In this document: positions 10,970 to 21,190 of the stretch, in pieces
Layout of the letters: each line of letters begins with the position of its first letter
How positions within the stretch are numbered: the stretch's first letter is position 1
DNA from: Tipula vernalis
Lineage: Eukaryota; Arthropoda; Insecta; Diptera; Tipulidae
Reading direction: 5' to 3'
Length of the DNA: 64,000 nucleotides
Assembly (NCBI GenBank): GCA_958295665.1
Contig: OY282560.1
Location: forward strand, 305,765,236 to 305,829,235
Made by a program: the position numbers and the translations under genes
Notes under the pieces: model-generated
Database searches by the model: none
The model's input: only the letters and a program-made list of their open reading frames with translations
What the model was told of the DNA's origin: nothing

Positions 10970-13025
10970 TTGGTTGTTGCATTTTTATTTTTACTAAGCC
11001 ATTTAGCAGCCAAGGACAGCATCCGAACAACCAAGCCTTTAACGACGTGGACATGTTTAATCACAATTTTGCGACAAGAATTTACATCAATGCACAGCAG
11101 CGCTAAGATTCATCGTATGATGGCTGAGCGGAAAAGAAAGCCCAACGAGCCATTAAAAAGTTATTTGATTGCAATATGTGTAGTAGACAAAGTCTGTACG
11201 AGGAAAGGTACTAATAAAACGGTATAGATTTGAATAAATATAGAATACACAATATATTCTCTCTCGCATACACTCCTACCTGTATACGAATATACCAATC
11301 TATGAAGATATATCGCGGCCGCGGCAGTCTGAGTTAGAAGAGCAAGGAGATAAAAATTTACTTGGAAGATGCATAAAATATGTCGTGTTAAGAAACGTGT
11401 TCTTTTATTTTAATGATCCACTAAATATGGTAGATATCGACAGGAGGGATCCACGACTACGAACCTAACAAATCTATTTTATATGGCGCAGACGGCATGG
11501 ATGACTGACTACAAGAAGGAATAGCTGTGCTACGATGAAATGAAAAGAAAAATGTCATCAAGTTCAATTCCAAACAGAGCCAGTTCGATGGGTATAAAAG
11601 AAAAAAAGATTTGGGAGGGGAAAGTTTTATTCATGTAATGAGTTAAGACACGCTAAATAAATAATAAAATAAAGACAAGGGATCCAAATGTTATCGCTGT
11701 AACGAATTTGGTCTCAATGCTCCAAAGTGTCCTAAAATAGAAAAATCTAAGGCGTTGGCTGCATCCGGTTATAGAGAAACTTATCTGGTGATTTGCAAAA
11801 AAGAAAATCAGGATTGAAGAATTGATGTTTTCGCAATGGTAGATAACGGAAGTGATCTAAATTTTATAGCTCAGAAGAGAAACAAATTCCTGGCTTTACC
11901 TAATTTCGACAGTAAAACTACTTTATTTCACGGCATCCGATAAGGAGCTTTGACCACCATGGGACAGTTCAAAATTTAAGTTTAAGTAGATGATGACTGC
12001 TTTACTACAACGTTTCGTATTGTTTCAGATAATTAACTTCCATGTGATGTAATCATTGGGAAAGATTTATTGAAGCAAACACTAACCATTTTAACACCGG
12101 AAAGTATATCAATTCGAAAGTTTATACCAGATTTTAAGGTTATGGCAGTAGATCAAGTGGACAACTACTAAACAAGGAAGTGAAAGAACAAATCAAGAGA
12201 ATAGTGACTGGCTACAAACCAAGAACATACATTCCAAGTTCAGATGTAAGTATGAAAATTATTCTATCAGAAGAAATGCCAATTTCCCAGAAACCTCGTC
12301 GGCTTGCACACATGGACTTGGAAATAGTAAAAACGCAGATAGATGAGTGGATCGACGAGGGACCCAGTACATCGGATTATGCGAGCCCTATAGTTCTGTC
12401 CGACGAAAAAGATGATAGGAAAAAACTATGCGTGGACTATCGCAAGTTAAACAAAGTCGTAATAAAAGATTTGACAAAGATGATGAAAAACCCGTCCTTG
12501 CAAAGCTATTGCGGTACTAACCAGGCGAATGGTGGAAGCAGGTTGATAATTGGAGAGGTATATAACCAATAGTCAACAGAGAGCCATTAACATGCCCCCA
12601 TTTGAATTGCTCTTGGGTATAAAGATTAGAAATCCCGAAGACTCGCGAATTCGGGAGGCGATAGAAGCAGAAGCAGCAGAGGTTTTCAACTAAGAGCGAA
12701 GTGTATTGCGAAATGAAGCAAGACAATGCATCGGTAAAATTCAAAAATAAAATAAAAAATATTATGATAAGAGACGCAAACTTGTTCCAAAATACAATGT
12801 TGGTGATTGGATTGTCATCAAGAGGACACAGTTCGGGTGTGGCTTAAAACTACAAGGGAAATTTTTGGGGCCTTAAGAAGTAGTTCGGATTAAAGAATGC
12901 GATCGCTATGAGGTAAAGAAGGGGGGAAACTCAGATGGTGCAATAAAAACCTCTACCAGTGCTGAGTTTATGAAACGATACTATTCCGGTATCTCAGATG
13001 ATGATGAGGATAAGTGTGCAGATGA
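10970..13025 (+). pseudogene. Internally deleted Ty3/gypsy retrotransposon (gag, protease, RT start, integrase end)
   Basis: Plus-strand domains in order, with several frame breaks. A Gag-like segment lies at about 10970-11640. A zinc knuckle (KCYRCNEFGLNAPKCPK-like) is near 11690-11740. A protease with MVDNGSDLNFIA is near 11835-11880. The reverse transcriptase entry is at 12180-12470 (PISQKPRRLAHMDLE, SPIVLSDEKDDRKKLCVDYRKLNKV). Near 12480-12520 the sequence jumps to the C-terminal part of integrase (PPFELLLGIKIRNPEDSRIRE at about 12598, then LKLQGKFLG and a tail near 12840-13020). RT palm, RNase H and the integrase core are therefore deleted. No LTRs were recognised. Confidence 0.85.
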
Positions 13026-14311
13026 AGAGGGTATGAAATGTATATACCGGGTGATTTTTTTTAACCTCAAATATCTCGGAAAATAAGCACTCTACGAAAA
13101 AAATGGTTAAGATCAAAGAAAATTTAATTATGCCGTGGGGGAAATACATTAATGTTAAAATTAGTGTCCCCGCCTCATCCTTGTAGGTGTGGGGCGGGGA
13201 GTAACATGGAAACTAAAATATGAACCCCTATTTTTTTATTACAGATTCGGATTCTACGGCTAAAAATACGTAGGATTTGCCTGGAACATTTTTTTCGATT
13301 CATGATAGATGGCGCTGTAATTGACGATATTCTTTTTCGATTTTTCCTGCTGAGAACCTACGCAAACGATTCTACAATACGTCTGTAATAAAAATACCAC
13401 GGTTTGATTGAAAATACTCGAAATTGATCGTCAAAAAATGTATTCATTTTGCAAATTTCAAATAACTGGGAAAAAGGTGCTTGATTTACATGAGTCCCCT
13501 CGCCTCATAATCTTTTAATCGAAAAAGAATATCGTAAGAAATATGAAAATTCAAAATGAATACAAAATCGCGGCTAAAAGTGGTAATTGCAAAGGATACT
13601 CTTTAGTAATTGGGGTGCTTTGCAAAGTGAAATTTAGTAACTGGGGTGCTGTGTATGACTCCAAACGTAAAAACACCCACTGTTTGGGTGATTGACTCAC
13701 AAACCCAACCATGGAATTTGGATGACCGCCCTCCCAAACCCAACCACCGATAGAAAAAATAGTGAAATCACACAAAAAAAAAATCCTTACAGCTTTTCAG
13801 AAAGAAATCTGATTAGGAAGCACAATGTGTCTTGTGATCCACAATTGTTAAAAAAAAAAAAATTTACTTATCACTAATTAGGTGTTCCAGGAGTCTAGGG
13901 CTTGGTCGTACATTCTGATCCATCAATCAACCAAATTTTTCACCACCGTGATGGTGCACGTTTGATTGTATTACCAAATAAAGACCGACAGTGTATGAAC
14001 GAGAGTAAAAGGGATGTGATCTATCAAAGAATTTTTGATGCGGATGAATAAGAAGGATTTGTTTTTGCTTTTTGTTTTGTAGTTTGGTTAAGTGAATTAT
14101 TTAATCTAGCAACAGATAGACGACGTTCAACTCCAATATATGTGATATTGTGGCGGTGAGCGAATGTATATATTTAATGAGTGTATTTCATGAGTGTACG
14201 TATTTGATGTTTGAATTTGAATATGAGTGAGCCCCTACTAACTTATAAAAATTTTGAATTGAAGAAAAACTTGTTTTATAAAAATAATATTTACAAAATT
14301 TGTTCAGTACA
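13026..14311. other. Unassigned stretch with a small hairpin
   Basis: An inverted pair gacgatattctttttcgat (about 13322) and atcgaaaaagaatatcgta (about 13516) bounds about 210 bases. Just after it, two short direct copies of a sequence like ttagtaattggggtgct lie at 13590-13650. Otherwise nothing coding was recognised. Open frames at 13551-13877 look incidental. Confidence 0.35.
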
Positions 14312-15081
14312 ACCAAAGCCAACTTAATAAATAAATAAATAAATGTTGACGATATTTTTTAAAAAGCTTTTTTTAAGGTATCAAAAAATCCAAAAGAAAA
14401 TGTTTATTCCATAGTTTTTATATGGAGAGATATGACCTCAGTTTATTCAAAATATATTAATGAAAATTGACTCGAAATTAATTTTATTTTGATTCAATTG
14501 AAACTATAAACTTTATTTTCCACCTGACTTGGACGATTTTTTCGTGAGCTTTTCCAATTTACGGTAATAATGATAACAAAATAAGATATTTTATATCTGA
14601 AAAAGCTTAAAAATAGAGTACATGCATGTAAAAAAGAGATATAAATATAAAGGAAAAGGCGCGACGTTTACAATAATAAACATGACAAACAATAAAGAAA
14701 CAAGGTAAACATAAGAGAAATGAAGCAAATACATAATATGAAGCATATTATCAGATGACAGCAAATAAAAAGCAAAGCCTACTTAATAAATAATAAAAAT
14801 ATTATTTTCAAAGTTTGTTGTTTTTTTTTGTTTGTCATCCGCTCATCATACTTCGTCAGTGTTTTTTCCCTTTACGTGTTGACCTTGTTCGTATATTTTT
14901 TGTTATTTTATTATTGTAAATGTCGTGCCATTTCCTATTTCATATGTTTATCTCTTTTTTATATTTGTGTACCTACTCTATTTTTAAGCTTTTTTAGAAA
15001 ATCAAATATTTTATTTCATTATTCCTGGCGGGAAATTGTCAATTATTTACCCAATAATTCGACAAGAAACATTTAGTTGTA
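14312..15081. repeat. Left arm of a large palindrome around the Tc1 element
   Basis: Inverted and near-identical to 17033-17791. The outer edge reads accaaagccaact here and agttggctttggt on the right. The arm is itself an imperfect inverted repeat: 14560-14775 pairs with 14820-15070 (shared taaaaatagagta, aaaaaagagata, cgacgtttacaataataaa in diverged form). An identical 82-codon frame occurs in both arms (14828-15076 plus, 17038-17286 minus). That is a consequence of the palindrome, not evidence for a gene. Confidence 0.85.
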
Positions 15082-15372
15082 CAGTGCTGGTAAAAAAAAA
15101 AATCGGCAAACAAATGTATTGCAAATTGGAGTCTTTTTTTGCTAAAATTACAAAACTTTTGAAAGCAATTGGTTTATTGTTTCATTTTAAATACATGTAT
15201 GACGTAATTTTTTGAAAAAAAAAATTGACCTGCAATTTAGGGGCAAAACACCGAAAAATGCCAAAATATTCAAAATACGTTGATTGGTGTTAAAGTAATG
15301 TAATAAATTAAACACTTATTTTTTATTTTTTTGTTTGTTTTTTATTGATTTATAGAAGTTCAATCTTACATA

Positions 15373-16494
15373 TTAGTATTTTGTTGGACCACCTTTTGCT
15401 TTTATTACAGCGATACACCTCCGATTCATTGAATTTGATAAATTTTTCCAAAGTCGCAGGAGATATGGATTCCCAAATCATCATCAATAAACTTTTTAAA
15501 GCTTCAATCGATTCTGGGCGCTTCCTTGCTACTTCTAGCTTCATTATAGACCAAATATTTTCAATTGGATTTAAGTCTGGACTGTACGGGGGCCAGCTCA
15601 ACACATCGATACTATTTTCTTCGAAGTATTTTTTTACCTTTAAATGAAGAGATAAGAAAAAAAAACAAGTTTTTAACAAATTATTTATGTTTATCTGAAA
15701 GCCAATTTGTCTATCTACAATTCAAAATTAATAACTCACAATTTTGGCGGTATGGCGCAGAGCATTGTCCTGTTGAAAAATAAATTGGCAAGTCTCACCA
15801 AAAAGCTTTAACGCAGAAGGCTCAAATTCGTTCTGAAGGACCTGCAGATAAACAGCTGCTGTAACGCTGGAACTAAGAAAGCACAATCGACCGGTTTCAT
15901 TTCCAGAAAAGCATCCCCAGACCATAACTCCTTCTTTTTTCGGTGGAAGTCTTAAAAGACATTCGTTCCTAAGTCTCTCGCCAGGTTTTCTCCTTACGAG
16001 AATTCTTCCATCTACAACATGCAACTTGAATTTTGATTCATCGGACAAAATCACATCGTTCCACATCTCTGGAGTCCAATTAACATGCTTCTGGGGCCAT
16101 CTCAAACGTTTTTTTTTTTCACTAGTAATGTGAACTCAAGCTTCTGGACTGGTTTAAGTGCTCTCAAACCAGCTTTAACAAGTCTTTTTCTCACTAAGCC
16201 GGCTGAAATTTTTTTTCCCGTTGCTCGCTCAAAATCCTGTCTTATTTCCGATGAAGTTTTAAAACGGTTCCGACGATTTTGTAATAGTATAAAACGATCT
16301 TCCACTGGCGTTGTCTTTCTGGGCCTTCCAGAGCCTTTCTTTCTTTGTGTACCGCCCATCTCTTGATTTTTTTTAATATTATATGCGACAGTACTTTTAA
16401 GAATGTTTAATGTTTCACCTATTTCACGCGTGGTGAAATTTTCTCGCGCCAAAATCAACATATTGCTTTTACACTGGTCACTAACTTTTCCCAT
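15373..16494 (-). pseudogene. Tc1-family DD34E transposase, one intron, two frameshifts
   Basis: Cut-and-paste transposase acting on the element ends. The N-terminal helix-turn-helix region (from MGKVSDQCKS at 16494) contains the GRPRK basic linker. The catalytic D residues are in LSDESKF and FQQDNALRHTAK, and the E is in SPDLNPIENIW. Between the second D and the E lies an intron, 15738 down to 15638 (101 bases, donor GTGAGT, acceptor TTTAAAG). Removing it gives exactly 34 residues between D and E, the Tc1 signature. Two single-base breaks remain: an 11-A run near 16111-16121 between HTH and catalytic domain, and one near 15430 before the family's usual C-terminus IAVIKAKGGPTKY, whose TAA is at 15375-15373. 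Nearly intact and probably recently active. Confidence 0.88.
15638..15738 (-). other. Intron inside the Tc1 transposase gene
   Basis: The sense strand reads AAAATT/GTGAGTTATT...TTTAAAG/GTAAAA. It contains stops in frame, has a T-rich tract before the AG, and splices in phase 0 to restore the DD34E spacing. It interrupts the codons between HTAKI and VKKYF. Confidence 0.8.
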
Positions 16495-16704
16495 TTTTTT
16501 AAGTAAAATTGCACTTTATTCTTTATTTGTCTAGGATCACTTACAGAATAACTTAATCTTACAAAGTATGCACTATTTATACTCAAAAAATAAATTACAG
16601 GCAATAAAACATCTGCATCCTAATGACGGCCAAGAACGGTAGGCGTAAAAAAAAATAATTGCTTGCCCAATTTTTTTGCACATCAGTTGCGGGGTTGTAC
16701 CGGT

Positions 16705-17032
16705 GTAATAAAAGCAAAAGGCGGTCCAACAAAATACTAATATGTAAGATTGAACTTCTATAAATCAATAAAAAACAAACAAAAAAATAAAAAATAAGTG
16801 TTTAATTTATTACATTACTTTAACACCAATCAACGTATTTTGAATATTTTGGCATTTTTCGGTGTTTTGCCCCTAAATTGCAGGTCAATCTTTTTTTTCA
16901 AAAAATTACGTCATACATGTATTTAAAATGAAACAATAAACCAATTGCTTTCAAAAGTTTTGTAATTTTAGCAAAAAAAGACTCCAATTTGCAATACATT
17001 TGTTTGCCGATTTTTTTTTTTTTCCAGCACTG
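16705..17032. repeat. Right terminal inverted repeat of the Tc1 element, carrying a copy of the transposase C-terminus
   Basis: Mirrors 15082-15405. Its inner end (about 16702-16740, plus strand) encodes VIKAKGGPTKY followed by a stop. That is the same C-terminal codons present in the left repeat as part of the gene, so the coding end was duplicated onto the promoter side. Confidence 0.75.
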
Positions 17033-17791
17033 TACAACTAAATGTTTCTTGTCGAATTATTGGGTAAATAATTGACAATTTCCCGCCAGGAATAATGAAA
17101 TAAAATATTTGATTTTCTAAAAAAGCTTAAAAATAGAGTAGGTACACAAATATAAAAAAGAGATAAACATATGAAATAGGAAATGGCACGACATTTACAA
17201 TAATAAAATAACAAAAAATATACGAACAAGGTCAACACATAAAGGGAAAAAACACTGACGAAGTATGATGAGCGGATGACAAACAAAAAAAAACAACAAA
17301 CTTTGAAAATAATATTTTTATTATTTATTAAGTAGGCTTTGCTTTTTATTTGCTGTCATCTGATAATATGCTTCATATTATGTATTTGCTTCATTTCTCT
17401 TATGTTTACCTTGTTTCTTTATTGTTTGTCATGTTTATTATTGTAAACGTCGCGCCTTTTCCTTTATATTTATATCTCTTTTTTACATGCATGTACTCTA
17501 TTTTTAAGCTTTTTCAGATATAAAATATCTTATTTTGTTATCATTATGACCGTAAATTGGAAAAGCTCACGAAAAAATCGTCCAAGTCAGGTGGAAAATA
17601 AAGTTTATAGTTTCAATTGAATCAAAATAAAATTAATTTCGAGTCAATTTTCATTAATATATTTTGAATAAACTGAGGTCATATCTCTCCATATAAAAAC
17701 TATGGAATAAACATTTTCTTTTGGATTTTTTGATACCTTAAAAAAAGCTTGTTTTCATCATGGAGGCTTTATTTATTGAGTTGGCTTTGGT
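17033..17791. repeat. Right arm of the palindrome around the Tc1 element
   Basis: Inverted copy of 14312-15081. It differs by a few substitutions and by the local sequence near 17750-17780, where the left arm has an aaat-repeat expansion. Confidence 0.85.
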
Positions 17792-17829
17792 ACAACAGAC
17801 TAGACCAATATTCGTTTTCAGCAAATAAT

Positions 17830-18490
17830 TAATACTTCTGTTTACTTTTCGTTAGCTCCGGCCCATCTGTACAATGCTTCAATATTCATCACTGTTTTAA
17901 AATTTCCACCAATGCCGTCCCCCGGATATTTTCCATAAGCTATTTCAAAAAAATGATGTACTGCTTCAATACCAAAGTCATCTACATAAGATTCGAGATT
18001 GTTAAAACTATATATATTTGTAAAGTGCTGTCCATCACCATCTGTAAAATAAAAAAATCTTGCTTATTATACATTCATCAATCGATGTGTTATAAGACCA
18101 TGGAAAGTATGAACTGCTGGTGTACTATGATTGAGCTCTGTTAGTGATAATATACAACTGTAAAAAGTTGACATTGTACAGTATTCCAATGAACTCCACT
18201 TAATGCATTTTGAGATATAAATAGAAAATTTTCAGAAAAATCCATACAGACAATTACTTCGTCTTTCTTTAAATTATTTTTGCACATTTTAAAAAACATT
18301 GACTGTTGTGCACTGAAGGCTGACTTTTTTTGGCTGACACACCAAAAAAACTACTCGTTTGTCTTCCACTCCAACTTTTTGGTGCAAAAGTAAGGAGTGT
18401 TACTTTCTCAGATAGTAGTTAATGTTTGATCACAAATTTTCTTCTTAATTTGTTATAATACTGCTCTTCCAGCTTCGTACAGATACAAAT
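17830..18490 (-). pseudogene. Relic A of an unclassified arthropod transposon protein (C-terminal half)
   Basis: Translating the minus strand near 18275-18155 gives KKDEVIVCMDFSENFLFISQ and then GVHWNTVQCQLFTVVYYH. Near 18010-17850 it gives YVDDFGIEAVHHFFEIAYG followed by KYPGDGIGGNF. These motifs (MDFSEN...HWN, HFF...GK.P.DGIGG) also occur in relics B and C and, from memory, in many insect proteins annotated only as uncharacterised and repeated. The acidic residues and the DGIGG loop suggest a transposase or nuclease core, but no named family is claimed. Several stops and shifts are present. Upstream to about 18760 nothing further is certain. Confidence 0.65.
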
Positions 18491-19329
18491 CCTTACGAGA
18501 AACTTTAACGAACTCAGACTTACTTATTTTTGATAGCGACATATCACAGGAAACATCTGAGTCTGAATCAACATTCGTATCTATAGGTTCAGGGATTGAT
18601 TCGTTTGTATTTGAGTCGGTTCTCAGAATATTTTGGCCGCCTCTCAGGTTCGGATATTTTTTTTTCCATATCTTAATAAAGCACTACTTTGGCTGTATAT
18701 CATGACGTTTGATTTGATCCGGATCAAATCTTTTCTCGAAATCTTCAAAAAACGAACGGTTGGGGTAAAAATATTACGTTAAAATTCCACAAATCACTCA
18801 TAAATAGTGACAGTGTGCCATTTTGTAATGAAAAAGAACAACATCATGAAAATTCCTGAAGTTAAAGAACATATTCCAAGGATAGTCTGTACCAAATTTG
18901 GTCGAAGTAATTTATATTTCAGCATTTAGTAAATTTGACCCCAAAGATTAAATTTGTTGACGATTTTTAATGGTGGTCTCTCAAAAAGAATTTTTTGTGT
19001 TCCCTTTCATAATTTTATGACGCCAAGAATTTTTTTGTTATTCGTAATGAGTGATATTTTATAAAATGCTTGTATCCGGTTTATTTTCAGCCATTTGTTA
19101 ATATTCTACCTCTTGGTTTAGCCAATTTTTTTTTCCTACATAAAACGTATCTAAAATTATTTATTTGCATACTGTTATACTTTAATTTTTGATGGATGTA
19201 TCATTTGGTAATAAATGGGTTCGGATAACAGATGTTAATAATAAATTACCGGTACTGTTCATTTAGGATGGACAAGGTGATAGTAATAAAACCGATTCTA
19301 CTTGAATTCACCTTGAAAGATTCATTCGC

Positions 19330-19445
19330 GATGATCATCCAACGTGTCTCGTGTAAATCCGCTTTAATTACAATTTTCTTTTCTCGATGATTGGCATTTT
19401 ATTGGCAGTCTGATAATTTGTTTCAACTAGTGAAGACATTCTAAG
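19330..19445 (+). promoter_or_regulatory. Probable promoter and first exon of copy 2
   Basis: Contains the shared motif in the form gatgatcatccaacgtgtct and cgtgtaaatccgctttaat, then gcattttattggcagtctga. The last holds a weak TATA-like stretch and an initiator-like cagt. The exon ends CTAAG before the GTAATT donor at 19446. The transcription start is inferred only. Confidence 0.35.
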
Positions 19446-19551
19446 GTAATTTTGTGTTATCCAAATATTTTTTTTTTTATAATTTTCTAAATAGTTGTAA
19501 AGTTATAATATTTTATTTTAAAAGGAATTGATACAAACCTACACAATAGAA

Positions 19552-20034
19552 ATGGATGCTAAGCGCAAATACCTCGGTGCAAATTTACTACCAGTTTTTA
19601 AGCATAAGTTTATTTCATATCATCAGGCTTTGGAGGTTTATCGCGCTTTGCAAGTAGGCTCACACCGTTTATACAATCCAAAAGAATATCCAATATCCGA
19701 GCAAGGTTTGCCGTTTTGTAGAGACATAGCTCTTACAATTACAACACTTGGAAAAAACATTTCCTTAGAAGATCGTTTTCCAGATGGTGAGATATACTAT
19801 GATCTGGAAGAATCAATGTTAGGGTTGATTCTTAATGATATTGTTGAAAAACATAAATATCAGCTATTTGGTTCAAACGAGTATGAACAATTTAAATCGG
19901 AAATTTTTAAAGTTATCACTATCCAGCCGGCAGATGATCCATTGCGAGGTGTTTATACTCGTCAGAGTTTTGAAAAAAAGTTTGGTTTATGTTTTACCGG
20001 GACGCACTATACTCTGATGACAAAATCATCATAA
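19552..20034 (+). CDS. Unknown small protein family, copy 2 (160 aa)
   Basis: Intact frame. An upstream in-frame ATG at 19528 exists, but the 19552 start (context ATAGAAATGG) aligns with the starts of copies 1, 3 and 4, and the first ATG follows directly after the acceptor. The probable 5' untranslated intron is 19446-19524 (79 bases, AAG/GTAATTTTG ... TTTTAAAAG/G). Conserved blocks: LLPVFKHKFISYHQALEVY, LPFCRDIALTITT, RFPDGEIYYDL, and the invariant DDPLRGVYTRQSFEKKF at 128-144. About 29 differences from copy 3 in 160 positions. A polyadenylation-like AATAAATAAAG follows near 20088-20098. No signal peptide, membrane segment or known domain. Function unknown. Confidence 0.8.
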   Translation: MDAKRKYLGANLLPVFKHKFISYHQALEVYRALQVGSHRLYNPKEYPISEQGLPFCRDIALTITTLGKNISLEDRFPDGEIYYDLEESMLGLILNDIVEKHKYQLFGSNEYEQFKSEIFKVITIQPADDPLRGVYTRQSFEKKFGLCFTGTHYTLMTKSS

Positions 20035-20660
20035 AGTTTAGTTTTATGGAGAGAGCAAAGATAAACAAGTCAATATATAAATTAAATAATAAATAAAGTT
20101 CGTAATGTATTTGTATTCGTATTAGATGGCTTTTATTATACTCCACTGAATTTTGGTCAATGTGCAAAATCTTTAGTTATGTGAAAAAGTTAGACTAAAT
20201 TGTTCATTATATTTAATTTTCTTGGTTGATATTGCGAATCAAAATCAAAGTGTTGAATTTTTAATGTAATCGTCCGATTACTGAATAACGGATTAAAATT
20301 CTTCCAAAATGGGTTCAACCCGTTATAGTTAGGAAGGCATGTCTAAATAATTATGATGTTTATGTTATAAATTCTATAACCGAATTATTGATTAACATCA
20401 GTCATCGCAAACTATGTAAAACTGTTTTTTTATAGAGTCTTTAGAGGTTATATAAATAAGGTTGAATTTAAAAAAATTGTTCGCTCAGGGTGATGTTCAT
20501 TACTTAAAGCAGCCCTATTTATCCGCCATTTTGAATTTCTGTGAAGGCACAGACTATAAAATGTACGTTTTCTAAGCTTCATTTTGGCTTTTTTAAAACT
20601 TTTCTACGACAAATAGAATTTTGGGCAGAGGGGAGGCAGAGAATAAACTTTATATATATT

Positions 20661-20666
<6 letters not shown>

Positions 20667-20738
<72 letters not shown>
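20667..20738. repeat. (TA)n microsatellite
   Basis: About 70 bases of TA repeats between the plus-strand block 2 and the inverted gene-less remnant. An imperfect TA-rich lead-in starts near 20650. Confidence 0.95.
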
Positions 20739-20740
<2 letters not shown>

Positions 20741-20778
20741 CAATTATTTATTTGTAAAGTTAATCAAACATTTCTTAT

Positions 20779-21190
20779 CTGCAACTCAATAAAAATGGTT
20801 CTCGTTTCGCTACGGTGCATATTTCGTAAGGTTCAATTGAAAACTTCAAATAATATTCAAACAATACTTAATTCTATTTACAAGTCCATTGATTATTTAT
20901 TTAATTGAAAAGTTAAAAAAAAAAAATTTAATTTCGATTTAGCCATTCAAGTTGATTTCAAGCCAATCAAGTCGATTTTCTTTTACCATGTTAATCAATA
21001 ATTGGTTAGAATTTTTAAGTTGAACATCATAATTATTTAGACCTGCCTTCCTAACTATAACGGGTTAAACCATTTTGGAAGAATTTTAATCGGTCCATCT
21101 ATAATAAAAAAAATTCTAGGAGTCATAAAATTTTAGAACGGAACACAAACAATTCTTATTGTTCATTGAAATAAAGATTTTGAGGGGGGC
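20779..21190 (-). repeat. Gene-less remnant of the same block (fifth copy)
   Basis: 20779-20803 (caactcaataaaaatggttc) matches 33925 onward. After an unrelated insertion of about 180 bases, 20987-21105 matches the downstream flank (gttaatcaataattgg, ataattatttagacctgcc, ttttggaagaattttaat). At about 21108 this joins directly to the far upstream flank (gaacacaaacaattctt, gaaataaagattttgagg). The 160-codon gene, intron and promoter are missing. The orientation is that of copies 1 and 3. Confidence 0.7.

Larger units (their letters stand above)
15082..17032 (-). mobile_element. Tc1-like DNA transposon with long (about 325 bp) terminal inverted repeats
   Basis: 1951 bases bounded by CAGTGCTGG...CCAGCACTG with TA on both sides (15080-15081, 17033-17034), the standard Tc1/mariner target duplication. 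The left terminal repeat runs to about 15405. The right one runs from about 16705 and is highly similar throughout. The transposase lies on the minus strand at 15373-16494. The insertion TA is the centre of the perfect 14-mer tagttgTAcaacta and of the larger palindrome formed by the flanks. Confidence 0.92.
18893..20402 (+). repeat. Duplicated gene block, copy 2
   Basis: Plus-strand copy of the block seen at 5020-6763 and 33790-35447. Upstream landmarks are ccaaatttgg (about 18893), attaaatttgttgac (18946), acacaaaaaattc-like sequence inverted at 18992, and the splice donor at 19446. Downstream landmarks are caaaatcaaagtgttgaat (about 20238) and atgtctaaataattatgat (about 20338). Homology is lost after gaattattgattaacatca, close to 20402. 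Confidence 0.75.

Noticed and set aside
14828..17286. Identical 82-residue ORF found twice (14828-15076 plus, 17038-17286 minus)
   Set aside because: The identity follows from the palindrome arms. The sequence is Phe/Tyr/Ser-rich AT-driven translation without any domain.
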